Shown: positions 1 to 8,899 of the stretch, in pieces
Numbering within the stretch: position 1 is the stretch's first letter
Layout of the letters: the number at the start of each line of letters is the position of its first letter
The notes under the pieces: model-generated
Database searches by the model: none
Seen by the model: only the letters and a program-made list of their open reading frames with translations
Told to the model about the DNA's origin: nothing
Made by a program: the position numbers and the translations under genes
NCBI RefSeq assembly: GCF_900113935.1
Contig: NZ_FORF01000016.1
Span: 1-64,000 of the forward strand
DNA: 64,000 nt
DNA from: Aquamicrobium aerolatum DSM 21857
GTDB lineage: Bacteria; Pseudomonadota; Alphaproteobacteria; Rhizobiales; Rhizobiaceae
Direction of reading: 5' to 3'

Positions 1-1949
1 CGCTTGTTCTGGCGATGTTCGACGAGGTCGTCGACGACGGTGGGGTCGGCGAGGGTTGAGGTGTCACCGAGCGCGCCGAAATCGTCCTCGGCGATCTTGC
101 GCAGGATGCGGCGCATGATCTTGCCCGAGCGGGTTTTCGGCAGGCCGGGCGCGAACTGCAACAGGTCAGGCGTGGCGATCGGGCCGATCTCCTGGCGCAC
201 ATGCGCAATCAGCTCCTTGCGCAGCGCGTCGCTTGGCTCCTCGCCCTCCATCAGCGTGACATAGCAATAAATGCCCTGCCCCTTGATGTCGTGCGGATAG
301 CCGACGACGGCGGCTTCCGACACCTTGTCATGCGCCACCAGCGCCGATTCGACTTCCGCCGTGCCCATCCGGTGCCCGGAGACGTTGAGCACGTCATCGA
401 CGCGGCCGGTGATCCAGTAATAGCCATCCTCATCGCGCCGGCAGCCATCGCCGGAAAAGTAGAGGCCCGGATAGGTAGCGAAATAGGTCTCGATGAAGCG
501 CTTGTGATCGCCATAGACGGTGCGCATCATGCCGGGCCAAGGTTCGGCGATACACAGATTGCCATCGGCAACGCCGTCGAGCACCTTGCCGTCATTGTCG
601 ACCAGCACCGGCTCGACGCCGAAGAATGGCCGTGTCGCCGAGCCCGGTTTCAGGTCGGTCGCGCCGGGCAGTGGCGAGATCAGGATGCCGCCATTTTCGG
701 TCTGCCACCAGGTGTCGACAATCGGGATCTTCTTGTCGCCGACCTTGTCGAAATACCATTCCCAGGCTTCCGGATTGATCGGCTCGCCGACCGAACCGAG
801 CAGCTTCAGGCTCTGGCGTGACGACCGCTTGACCCACTCCTCGCCCGCGCCCATCAGCGCGCGGATAGCGGTCGGGGCGGTGTAGAAGATGTTGACCTTG
901 TGCTTGTCGACGACATCCCAGAACCGGCCGGCATCGGGATAGTTCGGCACGCCCTCGAACATCAGCGTCGTCGCGCCATTGGCGAGCGGGCCATAGACGA
1001 TGTAGCTGTGGCCGGTGACCCAGCCCACATCCGCGGTGCACCAGTAGATGTCGCCATCATGGTAGTCGAAGACATATTGATGCGTCATCGACGCATAGAC
1101 GAGATAGCCGCCGGTGGTGTGCAGCACCCCCTTCGGCTTGCCGGTCGAGCCGGAGGTGTAAAGGATGAACAGCGGGTCTTCCGCATTCATCTTTTCGGGT
1201 TCGCACACAGGTTCGACCGCGCGCACTTCGGCATGATACCAAAGATCGCGCCCCTCGACCCAGCCGATCTTGCCGCCGGTGCGGCGCACCACCAGCACAT
1301 TCCTGACCGTGATGCCGTCACGGGCGGCAATGTCGACGGCCTTGTCGGCATTGACCTTAAGCGGAATTCCCTTGCCGCCGCGCAGGCCTTCATCGGCAGT
1401 GATGACGAAGGTGGATTTGCAATCGACGATCCGTCCGGCGAGCGCGTCGGGCGAAAAGCCGCCAAACACGATCGAATGGACCGCGCCGATGCGGGTGCAG
1501 GCCAGCATCGCATAGGCAGCTTCAGGGATCATCGGCATGTAGATGGTGACACGGTCGCCCTTCTTGACGCCGTGCTTCTTCATCACATTGGCAAGCCGGC
1601 AGACATGCTCGTGCAGCTCTCTATAGGTGATCTTCTTGTCGTCGAACGGATTGTCGCCTTCCCAGATGATCGCGGTCTGGTTGCCGCGCTTTTCCAGATG
1701 ACGGTCGATGCAATTGTAGGAAACGTTGGTCTCGCCGTCCTCGAACCATTTGATCGAGACATCACCCTCAAACGAGGCGTTCTTCACCTTGGTGTAAGGC
1801 TTGAACCAGTCGATCCGCTTGCCATGCTCACCCCAGAACGCATCCGGATCGGCAACACTTGCTGCATACCAATTCAGATACGTCTCGTTGTCGACCAGGG
1901 CGTTCTCTTTCCAAGACGGCTGAACGTGATGAACAACTGGACCGGTCAT
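1..1949 (-). CDS. acsA: acetyl-CoA synthetase (3' end cut by window edge)
   Basis: Activates acetate with ATP and CoA, through acetyl-AMP, to acetyl-CoA in the cytoplasm. The phosphate-binding loop [11 protein letters not shown] is at about residues 264-274. The A10 motif [11 protein letters not shown] carries the catalytic lysine at residue 610, which is also the usual acetylation site in this family. The reading frame runs off the window edge after residue 649, in ...EHRQNK; bacterial Acs is about 650 aa, so only the last few residues should be missing. The ATG at 1947-1949 has an AAGGAA-type ribosome site. It lies 107 bp downstream of the ABC transporter ATPase gene on the same strand, with a strong hairpin between them. 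The context of an ABC importer, ScfR-type regulator and CrbS-type kinase supports a role in acetate or short-chain acid scavenging. Identity is near certain; co-transcription with the transporter is inferred. Confidence 0.97.
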   Translation of the reverse strand, partial: MTGPVVHHVQPSWKENALVDNETYLNWYAASVADPDAFWGEHGKRIDWFKPYTKVKNASFEGDVSIKWFEDGETNVSYNCIDRHLEKRGNQTAIIWEGDNPFDDKKITYRELHEHVCRLANVMKKHGVKKGDRVTIYMPMIPEAAYAMLACTRIGAVHSIVFGGFSPDALAGRIVDCKSTFVITADEGLRGGKGIPLKVNADKAVDIAARDGITVRNVLVVRRTGGKIGWVEGRDLWYHAEVRAVEPVCEPEKMNAEDPLFILYTSGSTGKPKGVLHTTGGYLVYASMTHQYVFDYHDGDIYWCTADVGWVTGHSYIVYGPLANGATTLMFEGVPNYPDAGRFWDVVDKHKVNIFYTAPTAIRALMGAGEEWVKRSSRQSLKLLGSVGEPINPEAWEWYFDKVGDKKIPIVDTWWQTENGGILISPLPGATDLKPGSATRPFFGVEPVLVDNDGKVLDGVADGNLCIAEPWPGMMRTVYGDHKRFIETYFATYPGLYFSGDGCRRDEDGYYWITGRVDDVLNVSGHRMGTAEVESALVAHDKVSEAAVVGYPHDIKGQGIYCYVTLMEGEEPSDALRKELIAHVRQEIGPIATPDLLQFAPGLPKTRSGKIMRRILRKIAEDDFGALGDTSTLADPTVVDDLVEHRQNK

Positions 1950-1978
1950 GCTTCGTTTCCTTCCATATCGATAAAGCA

Positions 1979-2015
1979 GTGCGCATCGCAGCTTGCTTGA
2001 GCGAGCGATGCGCAC
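1979..2015 (-). other. hairpin between the ABC transporter operon and acsA
   Basis: Perfect 11-bp inverted repeat: GTGCGCATCGC at 1979-1989 and its complement at 2005-2015, with a 15-nt loop that can pair partly. It lies in the 107-bp gap upstream of the acsA start. No long T run follows, so it may be an mRNA-stabilising or attenuating structure, or a weak terminator separating acsA from the transporter genes. Confidence 0.5.
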
Positions 2016-2056
2016 TTCATAGACGCGCTTGCGACAGCGCCGCTGACATCATCCGG

Positions 2057-2818
2057 TCAGATGGCGAGATACTCGTTTCGCAATTCCGCGTTGTCGAGAA
2101 GCTCTTTCGCCGTACCGGTGAACACGATCTGCCCGGTATCCATGATCACAGCGCGATCCGACAGCCGCAACGCAGCCACCGCATTCTGCTCCACGATGAT
2201 TGTCGTGATGCCGCGCGCCTTGATGCTCTGCACAATGCGCTCGATCTCCTGCACGATCACCGGCGCAAGCCCTTCATAAGGCTCATCCAGCAAAAGCAGC
2301 TTGACCTCACGCGCCAGAGCACGCGCCACGGCGAGCATCTGCTGCTCTCCGCCAGACATCGTCACTGCTTCCTGGGTACGCCGTTCCGCAAGCCGGGGAA
2401 AATGTTCGTAGAGTTCTTCGATGGACATGCCGTGACCGGGAGCCACCTGCGCCAGGACGAGGTTCTCTTCGACCGTCATGCCCGGAATGATCCGGCGATC
2501 TTCGGGCACAAGCTGAATGCCTGCACGCGAGGCCTGCCACGACTTCTGGTTATGGAGTGGATTACCTTCCAGCCAGATTTCGCCCGACTTGAGCTCCGGA
2601 TTGTCCATCCGGGCGATTGCCCTGAGTGTCGACGTCTTTCCAGCACCATTGCGGCCCAGAAGCGCGAGGATCTCGCCCTTGTTCACATCGAGGCTGACGC
2701 CCTGCACGATGTAGCTCTCACCGTAATAGGCGTGAATATCCCTGACCGCAAAGAACTCGGCTGCCGCTGCAGAGCCTGCTGGCGTCCCCGCTGCAGGATG
2801 GCCCATGATGACACTCAT
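2057..2818 (-). CDS. ABC transporter ATP-binding protein, LivF type
   Basis: One of two ATPases powering the adjacent importer. Walker A GRNGAGKT is at residues 55-62, the signature SGGEQ at 155-159, Walker B LLLLDEP at 174-180, and the switch histidine position reads VEQN (Gln instead of His), as is usual in LivF proteins. Length is 253 aa, normal for LivF apart from an N-terminal extension of about 20 residues rich in Ala and Gly. Its start overlaps the stop of the upstream LivG-type gene by 4 bp (ATGA), which indicates translational coupling. It is the last gene of the transporter cluster before acsA. LivF family membership is clear. The substrate is not shown by this subunit, so no liv symbol is given. 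Confidence 0.92.
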   Translation of the reverse strand: MSVIMGHPAAGTPAGSAAAAEFFAVRDIHAYYGESYIVQGVSLDVNKGEILALLGRNGAGKTSTLRAIARMDNPELKSGEIWLEGNPLHNQKSWQASRAGIQLVPEDRRIIPGMTVEENLVLAQVAPGHGMSIEELYEHFPRLAERRTQEAVTMSGGEQQMLAVARALAREVKLLLLDEPYEGLAPVIVQEIERIVQSIKARGITTIIVEQNAVAALRLSDRAVIMDTGQIVFTGTAKELLDNAELRNEYLAI

Positions 2819-3588
2819 TCCACGCTCCCGCCCAGATAGGCTTCTTTCACACGGGGATCTTCCTTGATCTCCTGCGGCAGTCCGGTTGCGATGATGCGCC
2901 CCTGCGCCAGAACCGAGATCTTGTCCGCCAACGAAAACACGACATGCATGTCATGTTCGATGATGACTTTCGTCATCCCACGCGACTTGATCTTCTTCAG
3001 AAGGTCGATGGTCGTGTTGGTATCATGACGGCTCATGCCGGCGGTCGGCTCGTCCAGCAACAGCAGGCGCGGTCGCTGGATGAGGCACATGGCAAGTTCG
3101 AGGCGTCGCTTGTCACCGCGCGAGAGCGCGCCGGCAGTATGGTCCAGACGATCGACCAGGCCGATATCCTCAAGCAGGCTCAGCGCCTCATCGCGGATCT
3201 CGACTTCTGAATCCACCGACCGGAACATATTGGCCTTGAATGCGCCATCCCGGCGGGCGAATGCCGGCGCCATCACGTTCTGCAACACTGACAGGTCCGG
3301 AAAGATCTCTGGCGTCTGAAATACGCGAGAAATGCCCAGCTGATTGATCTCATGCGGCGCTTTTCCGGTGAGAACCGCGCCGTCGAAGATGACTGCCCCG
3401 CTGCTGGGGGGCAGTCTGCCGATGATGACATTCAGCAAGGTCGACTTACCGGCACCATTCGGCCCGATAATAGCATGCGTCTTGCCCTCTTCGATCTGCA
3501 GATCGATGTCCGACAGCGCGCGCAGGCCCCCGAAATTCTTCTGAATGTCTGCGGCGTGAAGGATGATGTTTGGTACAGCCTGTATCAT
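2815..3588 (-). CDS. ABC transporter ATP-binding protein, LivG type
   Basis: Second ATPase of the importer. Walker A GPNGAGKST is at residues 42-50, the signature reads LSRGDKR at 155-161 (a degenerate form common in LivG/UrtD proteins), Walker B LLLLDEP is at 175-181, and the switch region IIEHDM contains the His. Length is 257 aa, as expected. The stop overlaps the start of the LivF-type gene, and the start lies 12 bp after the stop of the LivM-type permease gene. It therefore belongs to one transcript running from the binding protein at 7214 down to 2057. The partner permeases should be the two genes immediately upstream. Confidence 0.92.
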   Translation of the reverse strand: MIQAVPNIILHAADIQKNFGGLRALSDIDLQIEEGKTHAIIGPNGAGKSTLLNVIIGRLPPSSGAVIFDGAVLTGKAPHEINQLGISRVFQTPEIFPDLSVLQNVMAPAFARRDGAFKANMFRSVDSEVEIRDEALSLLEDIGLVDRLDHTAGALSRGDKRRLELAMCLIQRPRLLLLDEPTAGMSRHDTNTTIDLLKKIKSRGMTKVIIEHDMHVVFSLADKISVLAQGRIIATGLPQEIKEDPRVKEAYLGGSVE

Positions 3589-3600
3589 GGTTCAATCATC

Positions 3601-4743
3601 CTATTCTGCTGGTTGCGGCGCGCGCGCCGGTCCGGCATTCGGTTTTTTCACCCTGCTGAACTTCGTGAACAGACGCTTTGCTCCCTCCACCAATCCACCC
3701 GGCAGGAAGACGACGATCAGCACGAACATCAGGCCCAGCGTCAGATGCCACCCCTCGCCGACAAACTTGGACGAGATCGTCACCATCACCGACTGCAGCC
3801 AATCCGGCAGGAAGGAAAAGAAGTTATTGAGCATGTTGGTGTTGATCGCCGAGAAAATGTTCTCGAAATACTTGATCAGCCACGCTCCGATGATCGGCCC
3901 GAACAATGTGCCCACGCCACCCAGGATCGTCATCAGCACGACGTTGCCGGATTCGGTCCATCTCATGCGCTCCGTTCCGGCAAGCGGATCGGTCACCGAA
4001 AGCAGCGCGCCTGCGAGGCCCGCAATCATGCCCGAGACGACGAATGCCGCGAGCGTATATGGCTTGGGATTGAAACCCGTGTACATCATCCGTGTCTGAT
4101 TGGACTTGATGCCACGCAGGGCCATGCCGAAAGGCGACGCAAAGATCTTCTGCGACAGGAAGAATACTGCGATCAGAATGACCGCCGTCAGATAGAATCC
4201 GCCGTACCCACCCAGAACATTTCCAAAAAGTGTCGGCTGCGGCAATCCCGAGCCGTAAGTGACGCCAAACAGCTTGTCGAAGTAGCGTAGATCATTGCCG
4301 GCCAGCAGCAGACCGGTTTCGCCATTCGTCAGCGGTGTCAGCACAGAATAAGCCAGACTGTAGCTCATCTGCGCGAACGCCAGCGTCAGAATGGAGAAAT
4401 AGATCCCGGTCCGGCGCAAACTGAAATAGCCAATGATCAGGGCGAACAGCCCAGAGATGATGACGGCAAAGACGATCGCCGGCAGAATATCCATCGTCAG
4501 CAGCTTGAACGACCAGACCGCGGTGTAGGAGCCGACCCCCACGAACGCTGCATGGCCAAAGGAGAGGTAGCCGGTCAGTCCGAACAGAATATTGAAGCCG
4601 ATGGCGAAGATTGCGTAGATTGCGAATTTCTGCATCAGCCCTGGATAGGCCGCTCCAAAGGGAGCGAGCCAGATCGGCATGGTCAGGACGACCGCCGAAA
4701 GCACCAGAAGCGAGATGAGATCCTTGCGAGATATTGAGAACAT
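3601..4743 (-). CDS. ABC transporter permease, LivM type
   Basis: Inner-membrane permease subunit of 380 aa with about ten hydrophobic segments. It has the typical LivM block [19 protein letters not shown] near residues 55-73 and the coupling-helix region [14 protein letters not shown] near 234-247. The C-terminus ends in a basic and Pro/Ala-rich cytoplasmic tail. It sits between the LivH-type gene (6 bp upstream) and the LivG-type gene (12 bp downstream). Family assignment is by motif and operon position. Substrate specificity in this family rests mostly on the periplasmic binding protein. Confidence 0.9.
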   Translation of the reverse strand: MFSISRKDLISLLVLSAVVLTMPIWLAPFGAAYPGLMQKFAIYAIFAIGFNILFGLTGYLSFGHAAFVGVGSYTAVWSFKLLTMDILPAIVFAVIISGLFALIIGYFSLRRTGIYFSILTLAFAQMSYSLAYSVLTPLTNGETGLLLAGNDLRYFDKLFGVTYGSGLPQPTLFGNVLGGYGGFYLTAVILIAVFFLSQKIFASPFGMALRGIKSNQTRMMYTGFNPKPYTLAAFVVSGMIAGLAGALLSVTDPLAGTERMRWTESGNVVLMTILGGVGTLFGPIIGAWLIKYFENIFSAINTNMLNNFFSFLPDWLQSVMVTISSKFVGEGWHLTLGLMFVLIVVFLPGGLVEGAKRLFTKFSRVKKPNAGPARAPQPAE

Positions 4744-4749
4744 GGTGGA

Positions 4750-5778
4750 TCAGCTCTCCATGACGCCGCGACGTCCCATCAGGCCGCGCGGAAGCACGAG
4801 CAGGATGACGACTGCCACAAGATAGATAACGACTTGGTCGATGCCGGGTATCAGGGATTTCACCTCGGTCATTGACGCAATGGACTGGAGAATTCCAAGC
4901 AGGAATCCTGCCACCACGGCGCCCGGCAAAGACCCCATACCGCCGACAACCACGACGACAAAGCTCAGCACCAGGAAGTCCATGCCAAGATGATAGTTGG
5001 GCGGCAGCAGCGGCGTGTACATCACGCCGGCGACACCTGCCACGACGGCAGCAAGGCCGAAGACGATAGTGAACCGCCGGTCGATATCGATCCCCATGAG
5101 CCCGACCGTCTCACGGTCTGCCATGCCGGCGCGAACCACCATGCCAAAGGTGGTAAATTGCAGGAACGCAAACACCGCGCCTATGACAAACAGCGAGAAT
5201 GCCAGATAGACCAGACGCCACCAGGGATAGGTCAACATATGCGGATCCATCCCCAGCCAGACGCCGATATCGGCCGCGCTGCGCAGGTCGGATGGGATCG
5301 GCTGCGGATATGGATTCGCCCCGAAAAACGCCTTCACCACCTCCTGCAGGACGATCGCGAGACCGAAGGTCACCAGGATCTGTTCCGCGTGAGTTCTCTT
5401 GTAGAAATGCTTGATAAGACCGCGCTCCATGGCGATGCCAATGAGAAGCATGGTCGGCACGGCAAATAGCAGCGAGATCGGAACGGAGTAATCAACGATG
5501 ATCGCTCCGAAATCTCCGAACCAGTTCTGAACCAGTGGCGTCCTCACCTCGACCGGCGCGCCCCACGGCGTCAGCTTGGTCGGATCGACAGTCACTGTTT
5601 CGATCGTGATGAGATATCTGAAAGCCACGGCACAGAAGCAACCGAGCATGAACAGCGCGCCATGCGCAAAATTCACGACTCCGAGCGTGCCGAACACAAG
5701 TGTGAGGCCAAGAGCGATGAGCGCATAAGCGCCGCCCTTATCCAGCCCATTCAGCAACTGGGCTAAAAACGCGGTCAT
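4750..5778 (-). CDS. ABC transporter permease, LivH type
   Basis: Second permease, 342 aa. The N-terminus has the conserved LivH sequence LLNGLDKGGAYALIALGLTLVFG (split by a membrane helix), then NFAHGALFMLG near residues 36-46. A C-terminal half contains VVVGGMGSLPGAVVAGFLLG near 277-296. There is an unusually long periplasmic-type insertion around residues 60-95 rich in Thr, Pro and Val. It is transcribed downstream of the binding-protein gene after an 89-bp spacer that contains a strong hairpin, an arrangement that often lets the binding protein be made in excess. Confidence 0.9.
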   Translation of the reverse strand: MTAFLAQLLNGLDKGGAYALIALGLTLVFGTLGVVNFAHGALFMLGCFCAVAFRYLITIETVTVDPTKLTPWGAPVEVRTPLVQNWFGDFGAIIVDYSVPISLLFAVPTMLLIGIAMERGLIKHFYKRTHAEQILVTFGLAIVLQEVVKAFFGANPYPQPIPSDLRSAADIGVWLGMDPHMLTYPWWRLVYLAFSLFVIGAVFAFLQFTTFGMVVRAGMADRETVGLMGIDIDRRFTIVFGLAAVVAGVAGVMYTPLLPPNYHLGMDFLVLSFVVVVVGGMGSLPGAVVAGFLLGILQSIASMTEVKSLIPGIDQVVIYLVAVVILLVLPRGLMGRRGVMES

Positions 5779-5825
5779 TGATTTTTCCCCGATACGAGTT
5801 GCGACGCTCAGGCGTCGGACGTGCG

Positions 5826-5860
5826 GTTCAACCCGGCGACCTCGTGGCCGCCGGGTGAAC
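5826..5860 (-). other. intercistronic hairpin after the binding-protein gene
   Basis: Arms 5826-5841 and 5846-5860 pair over about 14 bp with one bulge and one mismatch, around a short loop. It lies just downstream of the binding-protein stop and upstream of the LivH-type gene. There is no T run. In many ABC import operons such a structure protects the 3' end of the binding-protein mRNA, or partly terminates transcription, so that binding protein exceeds permease. That role is inferred here. Confidence 0.5.
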
Positions 5861-5867
5861 TCTCACA

Positions 5868-7214
5868 TCAGCACTGATTGGGCTCGTAAGGGCCGAGTTC
5901 CCCTTCAAAGATCGACGGGTCGTAGGTAACCTCTTCACGCGGCGTCTTGCCGATGAGGTTGAGCACGTCGAAGCGGCTGGTCGGGTTCTCATTGCCACGC
6001 ACCACCAGAACTTCCTTGATGCACTGGTGATCGTCGGCGCGGTACAGCGTCGGGCCGTTACCCATTCCGTCGAACTCAAAGCCTTCGAGGGCCTTGATGA
6101 CTTCCGGCGGGTAGAAGGTGCCGGCACGCTCGACAGCGTCTGCATAAAGCAGCGCCTGGACGTAACCGGTGTGAGCGGACTGCGACGGCGGGACACCGTA
6201 TTCTTCACCATAGGACTTGGTGAACGCCTTGCTGCCCTCATCCTCGAGCTGCCAGTTCCAGTTCTGGGTGCCGACAATGCCCTTCACTGCATCGCCCGCG
6301 CCCACGGCCATCAGCTCGGAGAACATCGGCACGACGATCTCGAACTGCTTGCCGTTGGCCATACGCTCGCGCAGGCCGAACTGAACTGCCTGTGGCAGTG
6401 AGTTCACCATGTCGTGGCCATAGTGGTTGATGATGAGGATGTCTGCGCCCGAATGCGCAACAGGCGTGAGGTACTGCGAGAAGTCACCAAGCCCCAGCGG
6501 CGTGCGGACTGCGGCAACCGTTTCCCAGCCGAGAGCTTCAGTAGCGGCCTTCATCGACGCTTCCTGAGACCAGCCCCAGTTATAGTCGGCGGTGATGTGA
6601 TATGCGCGGCGGTCCTTGCCGTATTCACGCTCGAGAATCGGCGCGATGGCGATACCGGTCTGGTGCGCGTTGAAATAGTGGCGGAATCCGTAGCGACGCT
6701 TGTCCTTGCCGGTGGTCTCGTTGCCGTGCGTAAGGCCCGACATGTAGATGACGCCCATTTCCTGGCAGAGCGACTGCTGGGCCACGGCTTCACCGGTGGT
6801 CACGCAACCTGTGACCATGATCACGCCGTCGCGCTCGATCATGCGGCGGGCACCGTCGCGGGCGGCGTCGGTATTGGTCTGGGTATCGCCGGTGACGTAT
6901 TCGACCTTGCGGCCCAGAACGCCATTGCCCTTGAGTGTTTTCGGGCTGAACGTGTTCAGCAGCCCGCCGTCCCCCTCACCATTGAGGTGCTTGATCGCAA
7001 GCTTGTATCCGCTCAGCTGCTCCATGCCCTCCTCGGCATAGGAACCTGTCTGCGGCACGTTGAAGCCAAAAACGATCTTCCCGACGCTATCGGGATTGTT
7101 GCAGAAATTGTCGGCCCATGCGCCCTTGGTAAAAAAGTGCGGTGTGCTCAGCGTGACCAACCCGGCGCCTGCTCCCTTCAGGACACCACGTCGGTTCATT
7201 TGAAATTTAGTCAT
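5868..7214 (-). CDS. periplasmic substrate-binding protein of the ABC importer (Peripla_BP_6 family), Tat-type signal
   Basis: 448-aa binding protein of the branched-chain amino acid/amide type. The N-terminus contains a twin-arginine motif, NRRGVLKG, followed by a hydrophobic stretch and the site AWA/DNF, so folded export by Tat is likely. The mature part has the family hallmarks QTGSYAEEGMEQ, GVLGRKVEYVTGDTQTN and HITADYNWGWSQ. The ATG at 7212-7214 is preceded by GGAGGAG about 6 nt upstream; the longer upstream frame lacks a comparable site. It is the first gene of the importer cluster. It is larger than classical LivJ (about 370 aa) and resembles amide- or urea-type relatives. With acsA downstream and an ScfR-type regulator divergent, a short-chain carboxylate or its derivative is a reasonable substrate guess, but no residue proves it. 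Confidence 0.88.
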   Translation of the reverse strand: MTKFQMNRRGVLKGAGAGLVTLSTPHFFTKGAWADNFCNNPDSVGKIVFGFNVPQTGSYAEEGMEQLSGYKLAIKHLNGEGDGGLLNTFSPKTLKGNGVLGRKVEYVTGDTQTNTDAARDGARRMIERDGVIMVTGCVTTGEAVAQQSLCQEMGVIYMSGLTHGNETTGKDKRRYGFRHYFNAHQTGIAIAPILEREYGKDRRAYHITADYNWGWSQEASMKAATEALGWETVAAVRTPLGLGDFSQYLTPVAHSGADILIINHYGHDMVNSLPQAVQFGLRERMANGKQFEIVVPMFSELMAVGAGDAVKGIVGTQNWNWQLEDEGSKAFTKSYGEEYGVPPSQSAHTGYVQALLYADAVERAGTFYPPEVIKALEGFEFDGMGNGPTLYRADDHQCIKEVLVVRGNENPTSRFDVLNLIGKTPREEVTYDPSIFEGELGPYEPNQC

Positions 7215-7369
7215 CTCAGTTCTCCTCCACGAGTAACCAGTTGATCCGCAAAGGAGAGGAGATCGTGTACAAATATGCAACAGCCTATTGTTTTATAATG
7301 ACAAATTTGTAATTTACCCACTTAATGTAAAGCAATATCTGTAAACGTTTGCACTTTCCGGGGGAGATA
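7215..7369. promoter_or_regulatory. divergent promoter/operator region between the importer and the ScfR-type regulator
   Basis: This 155-bp AT-rich island separates two divergent genes. It contains a perfect palindrome acaaatttgt at 7301-7310. It also has TTTGC-type half-sites: aacgtttgcac around 7344-7353, and an inverted copy aatatgcaac around 7272-7281. RamB-family regulators are known to bind TTTGC-containing sites, so these are candidate operators. I cannot assign exact -35 and -10 boxes with confidence. Confidence 0.45.
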
Positions 7370-8899
7370 ATGCGAGCACCTACAGGCATTCAGATCCGTC
7401 GCAAGAGGCTCGAGACCGGCCTGTCACAGGCAGCGCTTGCCCGGGCCGTCGGAATTTCAGCGACCTATCTCAATCTCATCGAGAACAATAAGCGAGCTAT
7501 CGGTGGAAAGTTGCTGGTGCGCATCGGCGAACGGCTCGGGCTCGACCTCGACCAGCTGTCAGGTGTGAGCGAAGCGCGCTCCATTCAGGTGATCGAGGAA
7601 TTACTGGGCGACCCGGCAATGCGCGGCATTGTTTTCGAACAGGCAGCGATTCGCGATCTGGTCGCCCGCTTTCCGGAGGCCGGAATTGCGATGACCCGGC
7701 TCTACCGGCTGTATCAGGACGCAAGCGCCAATATCGAATCCTACATCAATCGCCTACGCTCGGACCCGCTTCTGTCTCAGATGCTGCACCAGGTGCTCAA
7801 TCGGATATCGGCCATCCGGTCGGTGGCAGAGATTCTGGAGCATGAGCCTGATATCCCGCAGGCCGATGAACGACGGTTTGTGGTCACGATCAGCCGTGAA
7901 AGCGAAGGTCTGACCGATGCCTTGAAAAGCCTCGTCGAATATTTCGACCGGACTGCCTCGACACAACGTCCGGTATCGCCGCTGGCCGATCTGGATGAAG
8001 CGATCATTGCGCATCGCAACCATTTTCCGGAGCTGGAAAATGTTGCAGATGACCTGCGCAAGCTGTTTCCGGAAGAACTGTCCGCGCGGACATTGGCACA
8101 GGCGCTGGAAGCAGATTTCGGCATCAGCTGCGAAGAATTGGAGCCTGAAACGCAGACGGCCCAGCGCTATTTCTTTGACAAGGCGTCAAACCGGCTTTTG
8201 TTCAGGACGTCGGTGTCGAATTCCACGCGACTGTTCCAGATGGTCCAGCTCTACGCGCAGATGGCTGCTCGCGATGCCATCCTCGAGACGGTTGGTTCCC
8301 TCAGGCTCCACTCGCCCGAGGCGAACGCGCTCGCCGAGCGGGCGATGGCAGCCTATGTCGCCGGCGCAATGATGATGCCCTACGAGCGCTACCTCCAGGA
8401 CGCAGAGCTCCTTCGTTATGACATCGATGCCCTTGGACGGAGGTATGGCACCAGCTTTGAACAAGCCGCTCATCGTCTTGTGACCATGCGCAGAAAGGGC
8501 GCGGAAGCGGTCCCGTTCGGCTTTCTGCGCGCCGATCGCGCAGGTCGTCTGAGCAAGCGATATCCCTTGCCCGGCCTCTCGCTTCCGGTCTCCGGCTATG
8601 GCTGCCTGTTGTGGCCGATTTACAGGACGAATGGCGACAACACCTTCGTGCGACAGGTCGCGGAGTTTCCCGGCGGCGAACGTTTCCTGCTCATCGCAAG
8701 GACCGTGGCCAAGAACTCGCATAGTTTCAGGGACGACGCGCCCACCTACTCCGTGATGCTGGCCTGCGACCTCATGCACGCCGACCGCACGGTCTATGCG
8801 GATGCCATCGATCTGCGACACCGGGGTGTTCCCGTTGGCCCGTCATGCCTGCTCTGTCCGCGACAGGATTGCGGCCACCGTCAGGAGCGCAACGCCTGA
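7370..8899 (+). CDS. XRE-family short-chain acyl regulator (ScfR/RamB type) with a DHp-like insert
   Basis: Transcription factor of 509 aa. An XRE helix-turn-helix spans about residues 5-62 (LSQAALARAVGISATYLNLIE). Residues 132-193 resemble the dimerisation helices of a histidine kinase (see findings). A degenerate M78/ImmA-like region without HExxH lies near 310-380. The C-terminal DUF2083 ends with the family cysteine motif CLLCPRQDCGHR. RamB of Corynebacterium, a relative with HTH and DUF2083, controls acetate and glyoxylate genes. The ATG at 7370 has a GGGGGAGA site; the in-frame TTG at 7349 does not. It is divergent from the importer and its last 19 bp overlap the convergent kinase gene. 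It probably controls the importer, acsA and itself, using an acyl-CoA or related ligand (inferred). Confidence 0.88.
   Translation: MRAPTGIQIRRKRLETGLSQAALARAVGISATYLNLIENNKRAIGGKLLVRIGERLGLDLDQLSGVSEARSIQVIEELLGDPAMRGIVFEQAAIRDLVARFPEAGIAMTRLYRLYQDASANIESYINRLRSDPLLSQMLHQVLNRISAIRSVAEILEHEPDIPQADERRFVVTISRESEGLTDALKSLVEYFDRTASTQRPVSPLADLDEAIIAHRNHFPELENVADDLRKLFPEELSARTLAQALEADFGISCEELEPETQTAQRYFFDKASNRLLFRTSVSNSTRLFQMVQLYAQMAARDAILETVGSLRLHSPEANALAERAMAAYVAGAMMMPYERYLQDAELLRYDIDALGRRYGTSFEQAAHRLVTMRRKGAEAVPFGFLRADRAGRLSKRYPLPGLSLPVSGYGCLLWPIYRTNGDNTFVRQVAEFPGGERFLLIARTVAKNSHSFRDDAPTYSVMLACDLMHADRTVYADAIDLRHRGVPVGPSCLLCPRQDCGHRQERNA

Noticed and set aside
900-2000. Long plus-strand frame of 366 codons opposite acsA
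   Set aside because: It is the antisense shadow of a complete, motif-bearing acsA; its composition and lack of a ribosome site do not support a gene.
2057-7214. A urea (Urt) or plain branched-chain amino acid transporter
   Set aside because: UrtA-like features and urease genes are absent, and the binding protein is longer than LivJ; family is clear but the substrate is left open.
7349-7370. TTG start of the ScfR-type regulator
   Set aside because: The ATG at 7370 has a good ribosome site and the HTH begins just after it.
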